From positions 1-5,263 of the forward strand of contig JAJRDJ010000097.1 of the NCBI GenBank assembly GCA_028678445.1: a stretch of DNA of 5,263 nt. Direction: 5' to 3'. The notes under the pieces are model-generated. The model did not search any database and had not been told where the DNA came from. It saw only the letters and a program-made list of their open reading frames with translations. The translations under genes and the position numbers were made by a program. Origin of the DNA: Methylococcaceae bacterium (lineage in GTDB: Bacteria; Pseudomonadota; Gammaproteobacteria; Methylococcales; Methylococcaceae). Of the stretch, positions 1-4,888 are shown in pieces (position 1 is the first letter of the stretch; every line of letters starts with the position of its first letter).

Positions 1-582
1 GCGCCGGGGGATACGGCCGAGGCCAAGTGGCGCTTCATTCGGGAGCAACTCTCGCGCTTTGCCGGACGTGAGCTGAGCCTTAACGCGAGCGTGTACCGCT
101 CGGAAGCCGAGGCGAACGCCCACAACGAGGGCCTGGCCAGCCTGCTCATGACCTATGACCGAATCTACTTCGATCCGCTGGAGGCTACCGATGTCTACAC
201 CCGCCAATGTGCCCTGGAGGTGACGACCCGCGACCTCGCCATCATGGCGGCGACGTTGGCCAACGGGGGCGTGAACCCGGTCAGCGGGGAACAGATTATC
301 GATGCCGTGCATTGCCAGCATGTGCTGGCCGTGATGGTCACCGCGGGGCTCTACGAGAATTCGGGGGATTGGCTGTACGAAACCGGACTGCCGGGCAAAA
401 GCGGGGTCAGCGGCGCGCTGATCGCCGTCGCACCGGGAAAATGTGGACTGGCGAGCTTCGCGCCGCCCCTGGATGAGGCCGGCAACAGCGTCAAGGGCCA
501 GCTAGCGGCCCGGTTTCTCTCCGAGCGCCTCGGCTTGAATCTTTTTGCTTCGAGAGCCCCGGAGTACCGCCAACCCGGCTGA
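1..582 (+). CDS. glsA: Glutaminase A, C-terminal part (5' end outside window)
   Basis: Hydrolyses L-glutamine to L-glutamate and ammonia; a cytoplasmic enzyme of the serine beta-lactamase-like glutaminase family. The frame is open from base 1, and 193 residues are present. Recognisable family blocks are SEAEANAHN (window residues 34-42), VYTRQCALEVTTRDLA, TLANGGVNPVSGE, AGLYENSGDW, LPGKSGV and PPLDEAGNS. If the first of these is aligned to Glu161/Asn168 of E. coli-type GlsA (numbering from memory), then Tyr192, Tyr244 and Val262 fall exactly on conserved residues with no gap. The visible substrate-binding and catalytic set is therefore intact, and about 126 residues, including the nucleophilic Ser of the SxxK motif, lie upstream of the window. 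Small departures are LPGKSGVSG where LPAKSGVGG is usual. A GTG at 91 (Val-Tyr) is internal to the conserved core and is not a start. A 209-bp gap separates it from olsB, so it is probably a separate unit. Confidence 0.93.
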   Translation, partial: APGDTAEAKWRFIREQLSRFAGRELSLNASVYRSEAEANAHNEGLASLLMTYDRIYFDPLEATDVYTRQCALEVTTRDLAIMAATLANGGVNPVSGEQIIDAVHCQHVLAVMVTAGLYENSGDWLYETGLPGKSGVSGALIAVAPGKCGLASFAPPLDEAGNSVKGQLAARFLSERLGLNLFASRAPEYRQPG

Positions 583-707
583 TTATCATTTGTGGCGATC
601 CCCCCGTGCCATTGAGTCAAATCGCCCGGCACCCAACAACCCCCAAAGGCAATCGTCTCCCTTCACGTCCCAGCCCGACCGAGGCGCTTGGATAAACCGG
701 CCCCCGG

Positions 708-736
708 TCACCAATTCTTAACGCCCCCGCAATAAT
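708..736 (+). promoter_or_regulatory. Weak candidate sigma-70-type promoter for olsB
   Basis: AATAAT at 731-736 matches the -10 consensus TATAAT at five of six positions. The hexamer 17 bp upstream, TCACCA at 708-713, matches the -35 consensus at only three of six. Transcription would start near 743 and leave a leader of about 50 bases before the olsB ATG at 792. The poor -35 means either an activator is needed or this is chance. It is the best candidate seen in the gap. Confidence 0.22.
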
Positions 737-782
737 TCCATCATGAGGCTTCCGTATCGTGCCGCGTCAAACCGGCCACCAC

Positions 783-787
783 GGGAG
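783..787 (+). promoter_or_regulatory. Ribosome binding site choosing the olsB start
   Basis: GGGAG lies four bases before ATG 792. An in-frame GTG at 759 has GAGG (745-748) ten bases upstream and would add 11 residues (MPRQTGHHGSF before Met). The ATG is preferred because the extra residues show nothing family-like and ATG is the commoner start. The spacing is slightly short, so the GTG start is not excluded. Confidence 0.5.
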
Positions 788-791
788 TTTT

Positions 792-1583
792 ATGCGAACC
801 CATCAACACGATCAAATCGCCGTTAAGCCGCGCCGCTATGTCGCGGCAATCGCCACTCATCAGGCGGACATACGGGCGGCGCAGGCCCTGCGCTACCGGG
901 TGTTCGCGCTGGAAATGGGAGCCCGGCTCCATAGCAAGATTGATGGCCTCGACTATGACGAAATCGACGACTATTGCGACCACCTGCTGGTGCGCGATCT
1001 GCAGACTGGCGCCATTGTGGCCTGTACCCGGCTGCTCACGGATTCGGCAGCGGCCCGGCTGGGACGCTTTTATTCCGAGGGGGAGTTTCATCTCGACGGC
1101 GTGCTGAGCCTGCCGGGCCGGTTTCTGGAAATCGGCCGGACCTGCGTGGATCCAGCCCAGCGCGGCAGCGTGGTGCTGGGCACCTTGTGGAATGGTCTCG
1201 CCGACTATGCGTACCGGCAGCGTTTCGATTACCTGATGGGCTGCGCGAGCATCTCCCCCGGGCCTAGCGGCTTCGCCGTGGAGGCCGTTTACCGGCAAAT
1301 CCGCCCCGAGCAGTTCGGCCCGGCTGAACTCGCCGTGCGGCCACGGCATCCGGTGCCCACCGCTCAGCGCTGCGTGCGGGACGAAAGCGGCATCCCGCCG
1401 TTGCTGCAGGCTTATCTGCGCCTGGGCTGCTGGGTCCTGGGCGAGCCTTGCTGGGATGAGGACTTCAATGTCATGGATGTCTTCATTCTGCTCGAGCTGT
1501 CGCGCATGCAGGCCCGCTATGAGAAACGCTTCATCGCCAAGCGCCTGGAGATCACTCATGACGTCATGCCGGCTTATCTATAG
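792..1583 (+). CDS. olsB: L-ornithine N(alpha)-acyltransferase, OlsB family
   Basis: Transfers a 3-hydroxyacyl chain from acyl carrier protein to the alpha-amino group of ornithine, giving lyso-ornithine lipid; this is the first step of phosphorus-free ornithine lipid synthesis, at the cytoplasmic face of the membrane. The 263-residue protein has the GNAT-like fold related to acyl-homoserine-lactone synthases (Acetyltransf_5 type). Visible blocks are the N-terminal LRYRVFALEMG (33-43), CDHLLVRD (62-69), the acyl-ACP/GNAT core GRTCVDPAQRG (115-125), LMGCASI (148-154), the Pro/Leu-rich PPLLQAYLRLG (202-212) and the C-terminal WDEDFNVMDVFILL (221-234). The length is near the usual OlsB size. The olsA start lies inside the last nine codons, a 26-base overlap that implies co-translation. 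Start choice is discussed with the RBS at 783. An AHL synthase is rejected because an acyltransferase of OlsA type follows directly. Confidence 0.88.
   Translation: MRTHQHDQIAVKPRRYVAAIATHQADIRAAQALRYRVFALEMGARLHSKIDGLDYDEIDDYCDHLLVRDLQTGAIVACTRLLTDSAAARLGRFYSEGEFHLDGVLSLPGRFLEIGRTCVDPAQRGSVVLGTLWNGLADYAYRQRFDYLMGCASISPGPSGFAVEAVYRQIRPEQFGPAELAVRPRHPVPTAQRCVRDESGIPPLLQAYLRLGCWVLGEPCWDEDFNVMDVFILLELSRMQARYEKRFIAKRLEITHDVMPAYL
1547..1550 (+). promoter_or_regulatory. Ribosome binding site for olsA, inside olsB
   Basis: GGAG ends seven bases before ATG 1558. This fixes the olsA start even though the same frame is open much further upstream, inside olsB, with an earlier ATG at 1456. Translation from 1558 gives a normal N-terminus with a membrane helix soon after it. 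Confidence 0.75.
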
Positions 1584-2379
1584 AGGCCTCTTGATCACCG
1601 GCATGTTCCTGCTCGGCCTCCTGGCCGTGGCGCTGGTCATGCCCGGTTTGCGGCGGGTCTTCGACCGGCAGGCCCAACCCTGGTGCGAGGCCATCGTGCA
1701 GGAATGGGATCGGGCCGTCTGCCGCATCCTGCATCTCAAACTCCACGTAACCGGCCACCCGGACCCATCCGCCGGGCTGGTCGTGGCCAATCACATTTCC
1801 TGGCTGGACATCATCGCCATGGGCGCGCAACAGCCCTGCGTGTTCGTGGCCAAGGAAGATGTCGCCGGATGGCCCATCATGGGCACGCTGGCCAAGGGCA
1901 TCGGCACGCTGTTTGTCCGCCGGGGGGACGCGGAACAATCCGCCGCGACCAGCGAAACCATGACCTGGCTGCTGCGAAGGGGTACGCGTCTGATGCTTTT
2001 TCCAGAGGGCACCACGACCCGGGGTGAGCAGGTACTGCGCTTCCACGGCAAGCTGTTTCAGCCCGCCCAGCGGGCCGGCGCGAACGTTCAGGCAGTCGCC
2101 CTTCGCTATACGGGCCGCGCGGCAGAAGCCGCGCCGTTTGTCGGGGACGACGAGTTCCTGCCGCATCTGCTCCAGATCCTTACGCACAAGGAAATCGACC
2201 TGCATATTCATTATTGCCCCACGCTACCCGCGGGTCTGCGCCGTGACCAATTGGCAAAGACTTCCCGGCTGCAGATTACCGAGCATCTATATCCGGCGAC
2301 CGGCCGGCTCGAAGCCATGCAACGCGTCGTCACACAATCTTCACCGGAATATCACATTCGCTTAACGGAAGCCCCCTAG
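1558..2379 (+). CDS. olsA: Lyso-ornithine lipid O-acyltransferase, OlsA/PlsC family
   Basis: Adds the second, ester-linked acyl chain to lyso-ornithine lipid; the family also includes 1-acyl-glycerol-3-phosphate acyltransferases. The 273-residue protein has an N-terminal hydrophobic helix at about 11-29 (LLITGMFLLGLLAVALVM) and then all PlsC blocks: block I NHISWLD with catalytic His79 and Asp84 (HX4D), block II around AKEDVAGWPIMG (98-109) with FVRRGD (119-124), block III FPEGTTTRG (148-156) and a block IV-like strand VQAVALRY (177-184), where the usual Pro is replaced. The gene overlaps olsB by 26 bases, the arrangement typical of olsBA. The plcP-like gene follows within 34 bases or fewer. 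Sequence alone cannot separate an OlsA from a phospholipid-pathway PlsC; the olsB overlap makes OlsA the better call, and some OlsA proteins do both. Confidence 0.85.
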   Translation: MTSCRLIYRGLLITGMFLLGLLAVALVMPGLRRVFDRQAQPWCEAIVQEWDRAVCRILHLKLHVTGHPDPSAGLVVANHISWLDIIAMGAQQPCVFVAKEDVAGWPIMGTLAKGIGTLFVRRGDAEQSAATSETMTWLLRRGTRLMLFPEGTTTRGEQVLRFHGKLFQPAQRAGANVQAVALRYTGRAAEAAPFVGDDEFLPHLLQILTHKEIDLHIHYCPTLPAGLRRDQLAKTSRLQITEHLYPATGRLEAMQRVVTQSSPEYHIRLTEAP

Positions 2380-2413
2380 TGTGAGCATCGCCATGAACGA
2401 TGAGAGAACGACC

Positions 2414-3223
2414 ATGAAACTGAAATTCCGCACTGTCTGGATTTCCGATGTGCACCTCGGCACCCGGGGTTGCAAGGACGAGTACCTGCTCGATTTTCTC
2501 AATCACATGCACTGCGAACGACTGTATCTGGTCGGCGACATCATCGATTTCTGGAAGCTCAAGAATGGCTTTTACTGGCCGAAACGCCACAACGACATCG
2601 TGCGCAAGGTGATGGCCATGGCTGCCGCAGGCACGGAGGTCATCTACATTCCCGGCAATCATGACGAACTTTTCCGTGGCTACATCGGCACGGTCTTCAA
2701 CGGCATCACGCTGCAGGAAACCGCCATCCATGCGACCGCGAATGGTGAGCAATACCTGGTGGTGCACGGTGATGAATTCGACGGCGTCGTTTGCACCAGT
2801 CGCTGGCTGGCGGTGCTGGGCAGTGAAGCCTATGACTTCCTGATCGAGGTAAACCGCTGGTTCAACTTCGGCCGGCGGATTCTGGGTTTCCCCTACTGGT
2901 CGATGTCGGCCTACATCAAGCACAAGGTCAAGAATGCCGTGAACTTCATTTTCGACTTCGAGCGCGCCCTGCTGCATGCCGCCGAGGAACAGCAGCTTGC
3001 CGGCGTCATCTGCGGCCATATCCACCATGCCGCCATCCACGATAACGAGCGCGGCATTCGCTACTGCAACACCGGGGACTGGGTGGAAAGCTGCACCGCG
3101 CTGGTGGAATCCGCCGCAGGCACCCTTTCCATCATCCGCTGGGTAGAAGATAGCGCCCGGCTACTCGAGGACCCATTGCTTGAAACTTGCCCTGATCACG
3201 GACGCCTGGCGTCCGCAAATTAA
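2414..3223 (+). CDS. plcP: PlcP-like phospholipase C, calcineurin-like metallophosphoesterase
   Basis: Likely hydrolyses phospholipid head groups to leave diacylglycerol, as shown for Sinorhizobium meliloti PlcP during phosphate starvation. The 269-residue protein has a full two-metal phosphoesterase site: SDVHLG (Asp12, His14), GDIID (Asp42, Asp45), GNHDE (Asn82, His83), VVHGDEFD (His118) and CGHIHH (His202, His204). Between the last two lies an amphipathic segment (about 130-185) with aromatic and basic residues, as expected for a lipid-acting enzyme. Automatic annotation usually names this family UDP-2,3-diacylglucosamine diphosphatase (LpxH-like). The context with olsBA and an Agt-like gene favours PlcP; the substrate is inferred. 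Start: ATG 2414 with GAGAG (2402-2406) seven bases upstream, giving MKLKFRTVWISDVHLG. In-frame GTG 2381 (GGAAG nine bases upstream) or ATG 2393 would add 11 or 7 residues. The 3' end overlaps the next gene by 44 bases. Confidence 0.78.
   Translation: MKLKFRTVWISDVHLGTRGCKDEYLLDFLNHMHCERLYLVGDIIDFWKLKNGFYWPKRHNDIVRKVMAMAAAGTEVIYIPGNHDELFRGYIGTVFNGITLQETAIHATANGEQYLVVHGDEFDGVVCTSRWLAVLGSEAYDFLIEVNRWFNFGRRILGFPYWSMSAYIKHKVKNAVNFIFDFERALLHAAEEQQLAGVICGHIHHAAIHDNERGIRYCNTGDWVESCTALVESAAGTLSIIRWVEDSARLLEDPLLETCPDHGRLASAN
3167..3170 (+). promoter_or_regulatory. Ribosome binding site for the TTG-started agt-like gene
   Basis: GAGG lies inside plcP, nine bases before TTG 3180. It supports the rare TTG start. 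No later start is plausible, because the conserved N-terminal block LALITDAWRPQINGVV begins at residue 3. Confidence 0.6.
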
Positions 3224-4208
3224 TGGCGTCGTCACGACGCTGAGCATCGTGGCCGAACGCCTGCAAGGCTACGGCCATACCGTCGAGACGTTCACACCCG
3301 AGCAATTTCGCAACTGGCCGTGTCCCACTTACCCCGAAATCCGGCTGGCGCTGGGCTGTGAACGCAAGGTGCAGCGGCGGCTGGACACTCTCCGACCGGA
3401 TGCCATCCATATCGCCACGGAAGGCCCTTTGGGGCTTGCGGCCCGACGCTATTGCCGGCAGCGGGAGCTGCCCTTCACGACGTCATTCCATACCCTGTAC
3501 GCCGAATATGTGAACGTCAGGACCGGGGCTCCCCTGTCCTGGGGCTATCGATTCCTGTCCTGGTTTCATAACGCCGGGGAACGGGCGATGACCGCCACGC
3601 CGGGCCTGGTCGAGCAGCTAAAAACCCGGGGGTTCAACAACCCGGTGCTGTGGTCGCGCGGCGTGGATACGGAGCTGTTCCGTCCGGGGGCTCGCGATCT
3701 GCTGCCGGGGCCGGGACCGAAGCTCATGTACGTGGGAAGGGTCGCTGTCGAAAAAAACATCGAGGCCTTTCTGGCGCTGGATGTCCCTGGCGTGAAATAC
3801 ATTGTCGGTGATGGCCCGCAACGGGCGGAGCTCGAGCAGCGCTACCCGAAGGCGGTGTTTCTGGGCTACCAGCGCGGCGCGGAACTGGCCCGGCATATCG
3901 CCGCCGCTGACGTGTTCGTGTTTCCCAGTCACACCGACACCTTTGGCCTGGTGATGCTGGAAGCCCTCGCCTGCGGCGTGCCGGTCGCGGCGTTTCCGGT
4001 GCAAGGCCCCAAGGACGTGATACTGAGCGAAAAGGTCGGCTGTCTGGATGCGGATCTCGGTAAAGCCATCACCACGGCATTGACGCTCAAGCGCGACGAC
4101 TGCCGCCAATACGCGCTGGGCTATACCTGGGAGCAGTGTGCCCGGCTGTTCGAAAGCCATCTGGCGCCGATCACCCGCCCGCTGGGGGAGCCCATCAGAG
4201 CAACCTGA
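3180..4208 (+). CDS. agt: GT4 glycosyltransferase, Agt/MgtA-like, probable diacylglycerol glycosyltransferase
   Basis: Retaining GT-B glycosyltransferase of family GT4, most likely moving a hexose or hexuronic acid from a nucleotide sugar to diacylglycerol at the inner membrane. The 342 residues show the N-terminal acceptor domain (ITDAWRPQINGVVTT, 6-20; TSFHT, 101-105), the hinge WSRGVDTELF (158-167), then the donor domain with YVGRVAVEKN (184-193), GDGPQR (210-215) and the nucleotide-sugar block from 249 to 277. There the EX7E motif appears as Asp253 with Glu261, as in other MgtA-like members. No signal peptide or membrane helix is seen, consistent with a peripheral membrane enzyme. Agrobacterium Agt, which makes glucosyl- and glucuronosyl-diacylglycerol under phosphate limitation, and plcP-agt pairs in marine bacteria are the closest precedents known to me. 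It overlaps the plcP-like gene by 44 bases in another frame, so the two are surely co-transcribed. Donor sugar cannot be read from sequence; mannosyltransferase is the main alternative. Confidence 0.8.
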   Translation: MKLALITDAWRPQINGVVTTLSIVAERLQGYGHTVETFTPEQFRNWPCPTYPEIRLALGCERKVQRRLDTLRPDAIHIATEGPLGLAARRYCRQRELPFTTSFHTLYAEYVNVRTGAPLSWGYRFLSWFHNAGERAMTATPGLVEQLKTRGFNNPVLWSRGVDTELFRPGARDLLPGPGPKLMYVGRVAVEKNIEAFLALDVPGVKYIVGDGPQRAELEQRYPKAVFLGYQRGAELARHIAAADVFVFPSHTDTFGLVMLEALACGVPVAAFPVQGPKDVILSEKVGCLDADLGKAITTALTLKRDDCRQYALGYTWEQCARLFESHLAPITRPLGEPIRAT

Positions 4209-4215
4209 TGGCCCC
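4185..4215 (+). terminator. Hairpin over the agt stop codon, possible terminator
   Basis: CCATCAG (4192-4198) pairs perfectly with CTGATGG (4205-4211) around a six-base loop. GGGG (4185-4188) can extend the stem with CCCC (4212-4215) across a three-base bulge. The TGA stop (4206-4208) is in the 3' arm. Only a poor T tract follows (TTGTCATCATTAATT), so termination may be partial. If real, it closes the olsB-agt unit just before the next promoter. Confidence 0.4.
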
Positions 4216-4255
4216 TTGTCATCATTAATTCATGAGACTTTCAACCGCCTGTCAT
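4216..4255 (+). promoter_or_regulatory. Two tandem PHO boxes (PhoB binding sites)
   Basis: Four half-sites are spaced exactly 11 bp apart, each seven bases with a four-base spacer, compared with the PhoB consensus CTGTCAT: TTGTCAT (4216-4222, 6/7), AATTCAT (4227-4233, 4/7), CTTTCAA (4238-4244, 5/7) and CTGTCAT (4249-4255, 7/7). Together they form two 18-bp boxes 22 bp apart, the arrangement of strong Pho regulon promoters. The -10 element 10 bp further on fits PhoB replacing the -35 region. This predicts induction of the PAP2 and glycosyltransferase genes in low phosphate. Confidence 0.75.
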
Positions 4256-4265
4256 GAAGTGTCGG

Positions 4266-4271
4266 TAAATT
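4266..4271 (+). promoter_or_regulatory. -10 element of the PhoB-dependent promoter
   Basis: TAAATT matches TATAAT at four of six positions and begins exactly 10 bp after the last PHO half-site, the usual spacing. No sigma-70 -35 is needed in this class. The start of transcription would be near 4278, leaving a leader of about 86 bases. Confidence 0.55.
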
Positions 4272-4285
4272 GCAACATGTGTTGC
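4272..4285. repeat. Inverted repeat at the predicted transcription start
   Basis: GCAACA-TG-TGTTGC has perfect six-base arms around a two-base centre. It abuts the -10 element and is centred at the predicted transcription start (4278/4279). The position is typical of a repressor operator; no candidate regulator is encoded in the window. A chance palindrome is possible. Confidence 0.35.
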
Positions 4286-4308
4286 TAGCTGACTACTTAT
4301 TGCGGTTG

Positions 4309-4329
4309 GCCTTCAAGGCTACATGCCTT
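4309..4329 (+). repeat. Three alternating inverted pentamers in the leader
   Basis: GCCTT (4309-4313), AAGGC (4315-4319) and GCCTT (4325-4329) allow the middle element to pair with either neighbour. The downstream pairing has a five-base TACAT loop and is the more stable hairpin; the upstream one must open to a three-pair stem. It lies in the leader of the PAP2 gene, about 35 bases before its start codon. Function unknown and possibly none. Confidence 0.25.
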
Positions 4330-4351
4330 TGTCCTGAATGCTTTGTTTCAT

Positions 4352-4356
4352 GAGGT
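4352..4356 (+). promoter_or_regulatory. Ribosome binding site for the PAP2 gene
   Basis: GAGGT lies seven bases before ATG 4364. It decides this start over an in-frame TTG at 4343, which would add seven residues that include this site. Confidence 0.75.
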
Positions 4357-4363
4357 CATTTCC

Positions 4364-4888
4364 ATGAAAGTCATAGACACCATTAAAGGCTACGATGTCG
4401 GCATTTTTTTGTGGGTATCCGAGCGCAAGACGCGCCATACGCTGGTCCGCGTCGCCCGCCTCGTTTCCCGCAGCGCCGATGGCCCCCTGTATCTGGCCCT
4501 CGCGCTGGTCCTGGCCTACGCGGGACAGGAACCTCAACTTAGCCTGCTGTACTGCCTGTTGCTGGGCTTCACTCTGGAGAGGCCCCTTTATCTGGTGCTG
4601 AAAAATGTCTGCCGCCGTGACCGCCCGGAGGCAACGCTGAAAATCCCGAGCTTCATCATTCCGTCCGACCGCTTTAGTTTCCCTTCGGGGCACACATCTG
4701 CGGCATTTCTGGTGGCCACATTGGTGAGCGCCTTTTACCCCGCGCTGGCGCCGCTGCTGTTTAGCTGGGCGATCATGGTCGGCATGGCGCGAGTGATCCT
4801 GGGCGTCCACTTTCCCACCGACACCCTGATCGGCGCTGTTATGGGCAGTACACTCGCCCTGGCCAGCATGGAGTATTGGCTGAAGTGA
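4364..4888 (+). CDS. Small PAP2-family membrane phosphatase
   Basis: A 174-residue integral membrane lipid phosphatase of the PAP2 (phosphatidic acid phosphatase type 2) superfamily. The three catalytic motifs are present: KNVCRRDRP (KX6RP; Lys80, Arg87), PSGH (107-110, His110 being the proton donor) and ARVILGVHFPTD (Arg143, nucleophilic His149, Asp153), where the first Ser of SRX5HX3D is Ala142. Hydrophobic stretches at about 43-53, 60-79, 113-126, 128-141 and 155-168 fit a compact multi-helix fold. It may dephosphorylate phosphatidic acid to diacylglycerol, or an undecaprenyl or phosphatidylglycerol phosphate; sequence does not decide. It is the first gene behind the PHO boxes, and its TGA overlaps the GTG of the next gene, so the two are translationally coupled. 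A diacylglycerol-supplying role for glycolipid synthesis is inference from context. Confidence 0.85.
   Translation: MKVIDTIKGYDVGIFLWVSERKTRHTLVRVARLVSRSADGPLYLALALVLAYAGQEPQLSLLYCLLLGFTLERPLYLVLKNVCRRDRPEATLKIPSFIIPSDRFSFPSGHTSAAFLVATLVSAFYPALAPLLFSWAIMVGMARVILGVHFPTDTLIGAVMGSTLALASMEYWLK

Larger units (their letters stand above)
583..791. other. Gene-free, C-rich leader between glsA and olsB
   Basis: No plausible gene is seen on either strand. The + strand is strongly skewed: by hand count, 601-730 has about 58 C and 25 G, with many C runs, so the opposite strand carries runs of three to six G. Inverted repeats include GGCGAT/ATCGCC (594-599 with 621-626), GTGCC/GGCAC (606-610 with 628-632) and ACCGG-CCC-CCGGT (696-708). 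None is followed by a convincing T run, so no clear intrinsic terminator for glsA can be called. I searched for 11-bp-spaced CTGTCAT half-sites and found none convincing, unlike the intergenic region at 4209-4363. Confidence 0.6.

Noticed and set aside
696..720. ACCGG-CCC-CCGGT hairpin as intrinsic terminator of glsA
   Set aside because: A five-base stem with a three-base loop and no T run, over 110 bases from the stop codon.
583..791. PHO box before olsB
   Set aside because: Single partial matches such as CGGTCAC (705-711) and TTATCAT (583-589) have no partner at 11 bp.
1456..1557. Earlier ATG (1456) as the olsA start
   Set aside because: It would place 34 extra residues antisensical to PlsC architecture inside olsB; ATG 1558 has a well-placed GGAG.
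741..1559. Long open frame on the minus strand (272 codons) opposite olsB
   Set aside because: It mirrors the olsB gene, shows no recognisable family and arises from GC-rich codon bias; olsB is well supported on the + strand.
792..1583. Acyl-homoserine-lactone synthase (quorum sensing)
   Set aside because: The fold is related, but the OlsB-type blocks and the overlapping PlsC/OlsA gene point to ornithine lipid synthesis, and no LuxR-type regulator is nearby.
2330..3040. Long open frame on the minus strand (236 codons) opposite the plcP-like gene
   Set aside because: Antisense shadow of a gene with a complete metallophosphoesterase active site; no motifs of its own.
3618..4160. Minus-strand open frame opposite the GT4 glycosyltransferase
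   Set aside because: No family resemblance, and it lies fully within a well-supported gene.
4319..4810. Minus-strand open frame opposite the PAP2 gene, reaching into the Pho promoter leader
   Set aside because: The translated product is low-complexity Gln/Arg/Ala-rich and lies opposite intact catalytic motifs.
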